A stretch of DNA of 64,000 nt. Source: Gonapodya prolifera JEL478 (lineage: Eukaryota; Monoblepharomycota; Monoblepharidomycetes; Monoblepharidales; Gonapodyaceae). The position numbers and the translations under genes were made by a program. Below are positions 55,201 through 64,000 of this stretch, in pieces. How positions within the stretch are numbered: position 1 is the stretch's first letter; each line of letters opens with the position of its first letter. The stretch is taken from assembly GCA_001574975.1 (NCBI GenBank), contig KQ965747.1:236484-300483 (forward strand), written 5' to 3'. The notes beneath the pieces are model-generated. The model ran no database searches. It was given only the letters and a program-made list of their open reading frames with translations, and was not told the origin of the DNA.

Positions 55201-55348
55201 CTGCCTCCTGTTGCTGTTTGGCCGCGGAGAACTCGCCTAGCGTCGTCCCTGCTGCGTGGATTTGTCTCAGAAACGAAAGAATCGGACTCGAAGTATGTGG
55301 GGTCGCACTTGTCGGTGGTGCCGCAGAGGTCGCCTCTTCTGCTTCCAT
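52237..55348 (-). CDS. ZZ-type zinc-finger protein, fungal, uncharacterised
   Basis: Start MEAEEATSAAPPTSATPH (55348). The N-terminal half is disordered (poly-Q run near 54610, Pro/Ser-rich stretches) and ends in a helical segment, RLRYTAEDRANAAREDYDTV through LEQCDRDIKVLEGLKEKAIE, before an intron starting near 54340. After an acceptor near 54240 comes IPIARVPHIDWTKYQNLPRP, a KIDW-like motif seen in chromatin-associated fungal proteins, then a long acidic/Gly-rich middle with RSKFAARRTRTSGGRYTAKY. The ZZ finger is built by two further splices: VHNGFA, then CDDCGTEPIEGTRFTCAKC and REVDLCAACFKLGTYTS, then DSHVPSHTWYKIRKPVTLSD. All six to eight zinc ligands (CxxC, CxxC, H...H) are present. The C-terminal tail ends LKPGIAGGAS at 52237. 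Likely a nuclear adaptor; the partner is unknown. Confidence 0.8.
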
Positions 55349-55652
55349 TCTTTGAAGTTTTTTGTTTGAAGTGAAGGCAGGCTGAACACCCAACGATTCT
55401 GCCAGAGAATACATACATACTTTCCAGCAACCCTTCCACTGTGAAATCATACATTCATTTCTGCAAAAGCTAAGAAAGTACAATTTCCTTCTGATCTTTG
55501 TTCTGATTTTTTGTTAAAAATCTGCTGCCAATTATACCTAGCAGTTCCGAAGTAGTACAGTAGACAGTAGTGAAGAACGCCAAAACAATACAGCTAAATA
55601 GACAGGTCCCATGCGACAATCACTTGTGGTCTCAAACCCCACGAGAGACGTC
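55349..55652. other. Upstream region of the ZZ gene
   Basis: About 300 bp between the ZZ gene start and the end of membrane-protein copy A. No element recognised. Confidence 0.3.
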
Positions 55653-56825
55653 TTACCTGTTCCCTCGTCCCCTCACAGTCGGAATCGGCATGGACGTTTC
55701 CGCCATATTGACAATTGGCGACCTCGTGGCATTTCGGGAAGTGACTTCGTCCACGACAATCAAGTCCGAATCGACGACAAGTGTTCTCCCACTTGCGTGG
55801 GAGGGGCGAGGGTCCGGAGCGTAGGACTGGGACTCGACGGTAAAGTGATGCTGATGACCTAGTTGGACAGCTGCTGTTTGGCGCAACTCTGTTGCGAATC
55901 GCCTCATGTAGGTGCAGTAAATAACGTCAGAGACGATCAGTGCGCCCCAGACCAGAACAAAGAAGTGGAGTGAGTCAGAAGTCAACTGGGTGGTGAACAT
56001 TCGGTAATTCTGCATCTTTGAAATATCTGAATCTTACCTGATGTCCATGGAGCGCAAACTGTACCAAATCTACCACCATTACCAAGACGCTACTTACCAA
56101 AAGCCTCAAGGTCGCGGAGAACCTGTTCGAACTCCCTGCCAGCGCAGAGTTCGCGGCAAATCCTGTCGCAGTCTTGCGCCCTGCGAAATGCACATCCCGG
56201 AAATAGTCCCGAAGGTAGTAGATGTGCAGAAAGATGAAAGTAAAATTGACTGCCACTTTGAACATAGATCCAGCGAAGTCTGTCGCTTCATGATCTTCGG
56301 TCGTGAGGGGACCGCAAAGTCGAGGCAGAACCGAACAGCACCCATAATCTGAGACTGTAAGTGCACCATTTCCCGATATTTCCAACAAGATACAAAGTGA
56401 ATCCGATCCTGTCGGGGCATGCGGGGGGGAAAAGGATGATGTTAATACCGTATTTTTCCCCTTCTTTCCCTACTTCCTCGGTCTCAACACGAACTTACCC
56501 AATTGCCGGATTGCACGCGTCGTTATCACTGATGAAAACCATCATGGCAGAAAGCATCGATGGCGCGACGGTCAAGATGCTGCGAAACCGCAACGATGCC
56601 GGGAATTGAAGACTGCCAAGTCCGGTAGAAATGGTACGAGATGACAAGCTGCGCGACTACGCTGGCGTGTCCATCGCGACAGGACAAAAGGGGCGAGAAC
56701 TTTGTTGAATGCGTCGTTGGGATAGCTCAACTTCCCAACGTGATGGAGCTCACGTACACCTGCATTTGCAGCGGGGTGTCGCTCCCGTCCGCGAAGTTTG
56801 AGTATTCGGTCCCAAGTTCTGACAT
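55653..56825 (-). pseudogene. Broken copy A of an orphan multi-pass membrane protein family
   Basis: Homologous to the intact gene at 58717-60041. The start (MSELGTEYSNFADGSDTPLQ, 56825) and QMQVYVSSITLG align with the intact N-terminus, but the next segment is out of frame at two points near 56600-56650 (FLPDLAVF in one frame, MLSAMMVFISDNDACNPAI in another). The middle exon joins NIGKWCTYSLRLWVLF directly to VLPRLCGPLTTED, so the helix and intron found between these in the other copies are deleted. The rest is well kept: NFTFIFLHIYYLRDYFRDV, RFSATLRLLVSSVLVMVVDL and, after an intron, LTSDSLHFFVLVWGALIVSD and YCTYMRRFATEL, with a stop at 55653. It is judged non-functional. Confidence 0.7.
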
Positions 56826-57172
56826 CGTTCCCACAACGGATTCTCGTGACAGCAAATGAGATGTGTCTTTTTAGTTCTGGGAGAATGAGGGAAGATCGTA
56901 AAAACCTTTCAAACCTTGGGAGGCTCCGATCTTTTGCAAAGCAAAGATAAGGAATGGTCCAGAACTTCAACCGAGAGATGCGGGGGATCGAAAATAATGC
57001 AATGCGAGTAGTCAAACTGCATAGAGTCGTAGGATGGTGGGTCATCGACCATGGTTCAAGATAAGGAATCTTTTGTCGATCCCCCATCGCTTTCTCCGAA
57101 TTATGTCAAAGCAATAATTATGGGAACAGAAAAGAAATGTTCAAAAACTATAATCAAACGGATGAAAGTCGA

Positions 57173-58436
57173 TCAATGATAACTTTCAAAACATGCGGAA
57201 TTTCCATTTGGTTTACAACAGATCGCCGAAATTGCAAGGGGCATGTTTGGCGACGTTGTCACCCTCCCAGAGTGTTGAGCAACCGGATCCAAAGAGAAGT
57301 AGTCACTACTTTCCAGCACGATAGTTCCCGGTGGGCTAACGGGCCTCCGAGCCCCGTACGCTTCTTGGACCAAAGGCTGCATCGAGAGCTGGGCCTCACG
57401 GTGTAAGTCGTTCGCAAAAACGCGCATGTAACTACAATAAATAATATCCGAAAGTATCTGAGCGCCCCAGACGAGGATGAAGAAGTGGAGAGGATCTGAA
57501 GTGAACTGACCGACACCCGCGACGTAACCGAAATCAAATACTTCCACGTTCTGCCAAGAATGCGAAGTCACAACTCACGAATTTCCGGGCGGAAAACTGG
57601 ACAAAATCTACCAGCATTACCAAAATACTGCTCGAAAATAGTCTCAGAGTGGCATAAAATCGATTCGTTGGGGTAAGAATCGTGAAGCCGAGACTTCCAG
57701 AAAAAACATCACCGAAATAGCTCCACAGTAGTGTACGTGCAAGACAATAAAGGCTAGGTTCACAACAGCACCAGAAATTCAGCCCATCCAGTCTGTCCAC
57801 TGGAGCGGCTCTGGTGTGACGGGACCGCTGCAAAGACGAGGTAAAACCCGTGTTGCAGGCGAAACGGCCCACCACCTGAGCGGACCAAGCATCAAGCCAT
57901 TGCTTCGCATTCGTGAAAAACTCTTGTTGATCTCTCGCCATTGGAATGTCAAGGCGTGTGATCCAATGAGCAACCCCTCGAGCAGCATGATCCCCAGATT
58001 CCGCCCATAGGAAAGAAGCCAGACCCTCAGTGCATAAGTGCACCATTTCCCAATGTTGCCAAAGTAAAAGAAAGTGCAAGCGATTCTAGTTTTATGATTC
58101 GCTGAGGGGTTGTTATCCCTTTCTTTCCCTGTTCGTCCGCTCAGGCGCCACTCACTGAAGAGCGGGATTGCAGGCGTAATTGTCCGAGATGAACACTACC
58201 AGAGCAGAAATCATCGATAGAGGATCGTGAAAACACTCAAAAACTTCGAGGATGCCGGGAAGACCGGCAGATCCGGCAAGAATGTAAACCCAATTGGCAA
58301 AGTTGAGCAGCCAGATACTGATTCGTAAAGGCGATTCGGCCACATACCTCGCAAGCACGACGGACTTCACATACACCTGAATCCGCACTTCGGTTTCGGC
58401 AGGATCCACCAAGTTGGTAAATTCCGCTCCAGCCAT
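57173..58436 (-). pseudogene. Probably broken copy B of the orphan membrane protein family
   Basis: Start MAGAEFTNLVDPAETEVRIQ (58436). The first exon is intact and ends MISALVVFISDNYACNPALQ before a GTGAGT donor. Exon 2 gives FGNIGKWCTYALRVWLLSYG and ALTFQW, exon 3 VLPRLCSGPVTPEP. An in-frame TGA follows DWMG near 57790, and a base appears to be missing near 57730 between VNLAFIVLHVHY and WSYFGDVF. Downstream is normal: RFYATLRLFSSSILVMLVDF, then FTSDPLHFFILVWGAQILSD and YCSYMRVFANDLHREAQLS, with a stop at 57173. Unless an unrecognised intron removes the TGA and restores the frame, this copy is inactive. Confidence 0.65.
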
Positions 58437-58716
58437 CCTTGCGCCGGGCAACCAGCCGCGATGTCCAGTGTGGTCGGTCTTCAGTGATTCACGGTGACGG
58501 CCATGACTTTGACCGCCCTAGTTTGATAGGAGCAACAAAAGACCCTAAGTCTGCCTCTAATTTGAGATGAGTTTGGTGTCTTTATCATCGAGCAAAATTC
58601 TAACAGACGGTGCATCAAAATAATTGAATAATGTTGCGATATTAATGTGTGGTGCGCCTGATCAATCAATATAGTCCAAATCCCAGACGTCAACGTTCAT
58701 TTCGCATTGACACGGT

Positions 58717-60041
58717 TCATCGCTTCGCCGGAGGGACTGGGCCAGGAATCTCCAATGGTACGGGCCGAGGGCTTGTGTGAGCCCCGTCCAGTTCCACGTA
58801 CTGAACCCCGCTTGATGTTACCGCCGCAGTTGCGGGTGGGGGTTGAGGAGTCGCTCGAGCACCCATTGTGTTGCTAGGAAAGGCAAGGAATTGTGCCTCC
58901 CGATGTAGCTCCGTTGCGAATCGCCGCATGTATCCGCAGTATATGATGTCAGAGACGATCTGCGAACCCCACACTATGATGAAATATTGAAAAGGGTCGG
59001 ATGAAAACTTGAAAGTTTGTAGGATAGTGTAAGACTTGGGAGATACCTTCATTGTCGGTGGAGGACAATATCAACTCACCACTCTCCGAATGGAGTATTG
59101 CAATCCATCGACAATCATCACGAGAATACTGCTAGCGCAAAGAGCCAGAGTTGCTGTGAATCGGCCTGTCCTTGGGGCCACAAGTGTGGACCCGTGCTGC
59201 TTCGCCGGAAGATCTCCAAAACCACTGGGGTGGAAGATCTCTCGAAAGTAGTCCCACAGGTAGTAGACGTGTAGAACAATAAAAATCAAGTTCTGGAGAC
59301 CGTTGAAGCTTGACCCAAGGATATCTGGAAGTTCACTTGGGGTTTCCGGCCCACACAGACGGGGGAGAAGGCGAACCGCAGTTGTTGAGACACAGTACCT
59401 GGTACATAGGTACGTCTCGTTTGAAGCACATGAGAGCATGTCGAACGTTCGGAAAGACTCACCATTGAAAGGTCCCCGCTGAAATAAGCATCGAGAACAA
59501 AAGCAGTAACACAAGAACGATGTTTCTCCGATAAGACAGCAGCCAAATCCGTAACGTGTATGTACACCATTTTCCAATAGCGCCCAAAAGAAATAGCGAG
59601 CAGCCTGCCCTGTGAACGGTGTGACCGTGCCGAAGTCGCGGTGGCAGTCACGATCGTCAAAACCCACCAGTAGAGAGGCCATCGGGACACGAAAACTCAC
59701 TGAATGCCAGGGTTGCAGCTGTAGTTGTTGGAAATGAACACCACCAACGGAGACAACATCGAAAAAACGATCGTGACGAGGCTCAGAATGCGCAGGTTGC
59801 TCGGGAAGACGGCGAGGTCGGGAATAAACGTAACGAGGATAACGAGCTGCGAAATGAAGCTAGCGGTGATAACGTGAATGCCATGAGAAGCATCGTTACC
59901 ACGGCGATCGGTTTGACTACATTGAATCGGGGAACAGGCACACAGCCCGTACCTGGACAAAGTGATCGAATTGACGTAGACCTGCAGCTGCAGGGTGGAA
60001 TCTGAAGTGTCGGCGAAGTTTGTGAGGGTATTGGCGGCCAT
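58717..60041 (-). CDS. Orphan multi-pass (about 7 TM) membrane protein, intact copy C
   Basis: I do not recognise the family. Start MAANTLTNFADTSDSTLQLQ (60041). An intron in SRY/SF near 59950-59850, absent from copy B, is followed by FISQLVILVTFIPDLAVF, MLSPLVVFISNNYSCNPGIQ, AIGKWCTYTLRIWLLSYRRN, IVLVLLLLFSMLISAGTFQW, VRLLPRLCGPETPSEL, LIFIVLHVYYLWDYFREIF, FTATLALCASSILVMIVDGL and FSSDPFQYFIIVWGSQIVSD. The cytosolic tail YMRRFATELHREAQFL is followed by a Pro/Ala-rich end PVPLEIPGPVPPAKR with a stop at 58717. About seven hydrophobic helices, a conserved Cys in NNYSCNP, and a basic tail recall fungal orphan seven-helix receptors, but no receptor family motif was seen. Five exons join in frame. 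It is divergent from the GH20 gene. Confidence 0.7.
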
Positions 60042-60448
60042 CTCAGCTGGTCTTGCAGCTTTTGCGTCCTTTCCATCGAGGGAGAAACAGGGAGGCTGAA
60101 GAGGGCGGAAGCCACGTCAGGTAACGTCATTTCCATTCCAGCAGTGGGAGATCCAGCATAAATAGAAATGCGAATCACCTGTGTGCAACTTTAGTCCTAC
60201 CAATTGTGTCGCGGGTCAGTTAGCGATGTACATAGGGGGACGGAACGACTGCACCGACATGAAATATGCGTGACACTATCGCAAATAAAGATTCAGGAGT
60301 CAGATAAAATCTTTCGGCATTTGGGGAAGTCGTAAGTTGAATAATGTGCGCAACAAATTGAAACTACAAAGTAAAAAGTAATTGCAAGCCCCATCCTCTT
60401 CTCCCCCTACTTCCCCGCGTCGCTGCGTGGCTAGGAATCAACACCGAA
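60042..60448. promoter_or_regulatory. Divergent promoter region, membrane protein C and GH20
   Basis: About 400 bp between two outward starts. No clear TATA or other motif; role inferred from orientation. Confidence 0.35.
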
Positions 60449-63400
60449 ATGTCATTTCCCATGTCGTCAATGTCCACAGACGACCAGATTACGGTGGACA
60501 TGACTCTCGGTGACTCTCAAGCTCTTCCCGAAGCCGATGCCATCAATCAAGACGAAGGAGCACCTTTTCGCCAATCAATCAGCATAATAGCAAACGTGTT
60601 TCCGCCGGATCTTGCACCAGGACTCGCTCAAATAGAGCGGACGAGTCCTCACAACAACTTTTTCGTTGGATCGGCGGGAAACACCGACATGACTGTGGAT
60701 GATTCCGCGCAGGAGCCTGAAAAGTCATCGAGTAGCGAAGTGCAGTGGTTTTTGAGGTGGGATTCGAGTCTGAATGTCGGTTCCAACAAAGGAACCTTAT
60801 GTAAGCACTGCATGACCTTTGTTTTCATGCTCCCCACGCACGTACCCACGAACGGATGCTTTATCATGCTCATTCAAACCACCACAGGCTGAATCAAAGC
60901 CATGAGTACCCCGTGGGATACTCCTCTGTCCGTTCATCACACCAGCGATTCCGTGAGGTACCGGTGACAGGGAGATTCGAGATTGAAATACGCTATAACA
61001 GAAAAATTGAAGGTTCGGCTCCGAATGCGTGGTTCGACCCTTCCTTTTGACGACTTTTCCAACCTGTCGAATTAACACATCAGCGTTTCGCAGCATCGGC
61101 CGTGTTCTGACTGCAGCTTATGATGCACACTTGTCGGGGAGTGACGATATGTCGACTTCCTTAAACTACGATGAGCGAGCGGAATTCGACTCCCTAGGGT
61201 CAGTCTTCCACCTTTATTCCTTCATTGCGTATACACATCTGCTTCCTCGTCACAGCATCATGTTAGACTGCTCTCGCTGTGCTGTTCCCAACATCACAAC
61301 GATTTCGACGATTCTGGTACGGTGTGCCTTGCTCGGATTCAATACGCTTCAGCTGTACACGGAGGATACGTACCAGGTAAAGGGGGAGCCCTTCTTCGGA
61401 TACTTTCGGGGAGGATACACAGAAGCTGAATTGAGTGAGGTCGATAGACTGGGATATGAACTGTGAGTGATGTGTCCACGAGCCATTTCACAGCTTGGAA
61501 GTGGTGACTTTGCGTCGTAGAGGAATCGAAGTTTTCCCCAACATTCAAATGCTAGGACACATGGGCCAGGTCCTACAGTGGCCTCGCTTCTACAATATCA
61601 GGGAGTAAGTAACCGCGAACGATCCCGCGTGTCGAACGATGAGTACACGAATAATCTTGCCTACAGCAACTCTGAAGTCCTCCTTCCATCGGACCCCCAA
61701 GCCTTCCAGCTCATTCGCTCCATGCTTCACAGTGCTACGTCCCCCTTTCGCTCTAAAAAGATCCATCTTGGCATGGACGAAGCTGCGGGCGTCGGTGAAG
61801 GACGGTACAGGCAGATCTACGGGTACAAGGAACCAGTGGAAGTTTTCAAAGAGCACCTCAGAAACGTTGTCAACGAGGTGGAAGCCATTGGAAGAGAGCC
61901 TCTTGTATGGTCCGATAGTGAGTGGAAGGATCTTGGATACTGGATGAAAGTGTGATTGAAAACATCTCCGTCAATCTACCTCCACCATAAATAGTGCTCT
62001 TTTGCCTACCCGCTGGGTCAACATCTCTCTCCTCGTATTATGATTCTCCACCAATTACCCTACCTGCTCCAGCTCCCGCGGGGGACCCTCACTCTCTAAC
62101 CCCTGTTCGCTTTTCTGCGTCAGAATTGCCCCCAACTGCGGTACGTCCGAGTACACCCGGTGGCTCCTCTCTCCCCACACCTCTTCCTGTCGCCCTCCCG
62201 ACTCCGACCCTTCCGGAACCCATTATACCGCGGTCGTGCCAACTGGTTTATTGGGACTACTATCACACTCACAACCAAACATACGCGCGAAAATTGAGAG
62301 AACATCGGTCAATGCATCCTACTGGCCGAGCGCCCTGGTTTGCTGGCGCTGCGTGGACATGGTCTCGCTTTTGGTGTGCGCAAGGTTTTGGAGAAAAAGT
62401 TGGCACCGCAGCCGTGAGAGCATGCAAAGAAGAAGGTGTCAGAGACGTCTTCGTGACGTGTTGGGGGGACGATGGCGGCGAGTGTGAACTGTAAGTGACT
62501 TGCAATCGTGGAACATTCGTGAGATGTTGTCTAAGTGTCCAAACCCAGCTTCTCGGCACTCCCAACCCTCGTTTTTTGGTCTCGCCATGCCTATACCTCG
62601 TCACCCTCTTCTTTACCTCCAGATTACACGGCCCCCGATGACCGTACGGTCATGCGATCTATCTTTGCCGCTGTATGTGGTGGCGATTGGGATGCATTCG
62701 CGGTCGCGTCTGCGGTGGACGAGCTGGGCGGCAGAGGCGTTGATGTAGTAGAAGATGGAGGGACACATTTCATGGTGAGCCCAGTGTAAAAACTACGACA
62801 ATGCTAGTCTGAAATCCATGCTTCGTATGTATAGGCAAATACCAGCAAGTGGATGCTTTGGATGGATCCCGTATATGGATTCCTGGACGCACAGCTGGAA
62901 GGCTACGATGTTCAAGGGTACTACCAACAGGTATACGATGCTCATAACTGGGATGTGTGGTTTGGGCATGTCTGATCCAAAGTTGATTTCAGATCCACCA
63001 GAGTCTCGCGAAATCCGTACTTGCCACTTCTCAGTTCCCCCTCAACGCCGTTCTGGCCTTTCCAAGCCAACTCTCCCTTGTTTTGTCAATCAAACCCCTC
63101 CTTCGCCGGGACTTGGCGCGCGCTTATGCGGCTGGTGATCGGGAGGCAATGGAACGTGGTCTCCAAAGGGCCAAATGGTGTAGGGAGGAAGCCGAGCGCC
63201 TTCGAGAGGTTCACCTCGGGCAATGGGGAGAGCGGAACAAAGTCTTTGGCGGAGAAATCTGTATGTGCCTCGATTTCGTCGTTCTGCGTACGGCTACTCA
63301 ATACAAGATACTTCTATACAGTGGAATTCCGACACGCCGCACTCCTCTCCCGGCTCTCAACGCTCATTTCCCGTGTTTCATCCTTTTTGTCAGGCCGATC

Positions 63401-63518
63401 TCCTTCCATTCCTGAATTTGAAGTCGAACCCCAGCGATTGTGGCCCGACGCTGGTGTGAACTTACTTTTGGATTATGCAAGAGCAATGACGCCATGTAGA
63501 GCAATGGGCCAAGGGTAA
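60449..63518 (+). CDS. GH20 beta-N-acetylhexosaminidase, probably intracellular
   Basis: Removes terminal N-acetylglucosamine residues; acts on chitin fragments or glycans. Start MSFPMSSMSTDDQITVDM (60449) without a signal peptide. N-terminal lobe: WFLR joined through a GTGGGA donor near 60757 to LNQSHEYPVGYSSV, then AFRSIGRVLTAAYDAHL. The catalytic barrel begins IMLDCSRCAVPNITT and has ALLGFNTLQLYTEDTY, GEPFFGYFRGGYTEAELSEV, GIEVFPNIQMLGHMGQVLQW, and the catalytic Asp-Glu pair in KKIHLGMDEAAGVGEGRYRQ near 61775. WSDM and CQLVYWDYYH are separated by a Pro/Ser-rich insert of about 75 residues (61994-62230). Then AGAAWTWSRFWCAQGFG, RDVFVTCWGDDGGECEL and a helical C-terminus ending TPCRAMGQG at 63518. 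The motif style is that of the bacterial/fungal group with LYTEDTY rather than secreted fungal NAG1. About ten exons. Confidence 0.88.
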
Positions 63519-63765
63519 TTTGCGATACGCGTTTGCTGCCGTACTTGGACGGCGAGCCTCGTAGCTTCTTGCGACATAGTAGCTGAATATAAGGAATAAC
63601 AAATGAACCTGCACGAAAGGTATGAGTTGAATACATGTACGATATTGCGATTCGTGTGGTATTGAATTAGTAGCACTCTCTGGCGCTACACTGGATATTT
63701 TACAGCATATTACGCTCAACATTGTTACAGGACATCGAAGCTCGGTCGAATTACTGCTACTTCGT
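63519..63765. other. Intergenic between convergent genes
   Basis: About 250 bp at the 3' ends of the GH20 gene and the UPRT gene. Nothing recognised; expected terminators. Confidence 0.35.
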
Positions 63766-64000
63766 TCAAGCTGTTCCAAAGTATCGGTCTCCAAAGTCAC
63801 CTAATCAAGATGCCGGAGCAGTGTTGAGTCACAACCTGGACCCATTATTTTGAAACAAGGCAACTTACCCAACCCCGGAAGAATGTACTTCTTCTCGTTT
63901 AGACATGTGTCCACGCATGCTGTGACTATCCTCAATTTCGGGTAGCCGTCTAGAAGGTACTTGATGCCCTCCGGACAAGCGACCAGGTTCACAAAGACGA
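63766..64000 (-). CDS. Uracil phosphoribosyltransferase, C-terminal part (runs off the window)
   Basis: Salvage enzyme making UMP from uracil and PRPP; could also be the C-terminal domain of a uridine kinase-UPRT fusion, since only the end is visible. The exon at 64000-63869 encodes [19 protein letters not shown] and [20 protein letters not shown], the family's uracil-binding C-terminal region. A GTAAGT donor at 63868 and an acceptor before 63800 join in phase to [11 protein letters not shown] and a stop at 63766; GDFGDR-Y-x-G-T is the invariant end of UPRT. The intron is 68 bp. Confidence 0.92.

Overview
The window is a piece of a nuclear fungal genome. Almost every gene is split by short GT-AG introns (mostly 45-110 bp, often with a CTAAC/CTGAC-like branch site), and proteins were recognised by reading exons across those introns. 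Families such as FCP1, MFAP1, SMC5, Yip1/YIPF, CSC1/OSCA, fungal long-chain acyl-CoA synthetase, Dal5/Tna1-type permeases and a secreted rhamnogalacturonan acetylesterase point to a filamentous or zoosporic fungus that meets plant material. I cannot fix the phylum from sequence alone. No virus-like element, tRNA, rRNA or CRISPR was seen.

Layout. 1-8.2 kb, minus strand: 5' part of an MFS sugar transporter, a large orphan helical protein (about 890 aa), and a long-chain acyl-CoA synthetase. 8.8-15.4 kb, plus strand: the spliceosomal protein MFAP1 and, 93 bp after it, the SMC5 subunit of the SMC5/6 complex. 15.7-24.3 kb, plus: two paralogous BTB-domain proteins flanking a secreted rhamnogalacturonan acetylesterase and a 3' fragment of a second one. 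24.6-28.6 kb, plus: a CSC1/OSCA-type osmosensitive channel. 28.6-31.4 kb: gene-poor, with decayed repeated segments. 31.4-34.4 kb, minus: RNA polymerase II CTD phosphatase FCP1. 34.9-43.1 kb, plus: three tandem Dal5/Tna1-type permeases, one ruined, one with a single apparent frameshift, one whole. 43.4-44.9 kb: ankyrin-repeat protein. 45.5-46.9 kb, minus: YIPF6/Yip4-like Golgi protein. 47.6-50.9 kb, plus: a secreted tocopherol-cyclase-like protein and its broken tandem copy. 51.2-55.3 kb, minus: a small Gly/Gln-rich protein and a ZZ zinc-finger protein. 55.7-60.0 kb, minus: three tandem copies of an unrecognised multi-pass membrane protein family, only the last being whole. 60.4-63.5 kb, plus: a GH20 hexosaminidase. 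63.8-64.0 kb, minus: the C-terminus of a uracil phosphoribosyltransferase.

How it fits together. Single-copy housekeeping genes (acyl-CoA synthetase, MFAP1, SMC5, CSC1, FCP1, YIPF6, ZZ protein, GH20, UPRT) alternate with tandem arrays of environment-facing or orphan genes that show every stage of decay. The most unusual contents are the pair of secreted tocopherol-cyclase-like proteins, the orphan seven-helix family, and the BTB/acetylesterase duplication. Exon boundaries given here are my reading of splice signals and are approximate where stated.
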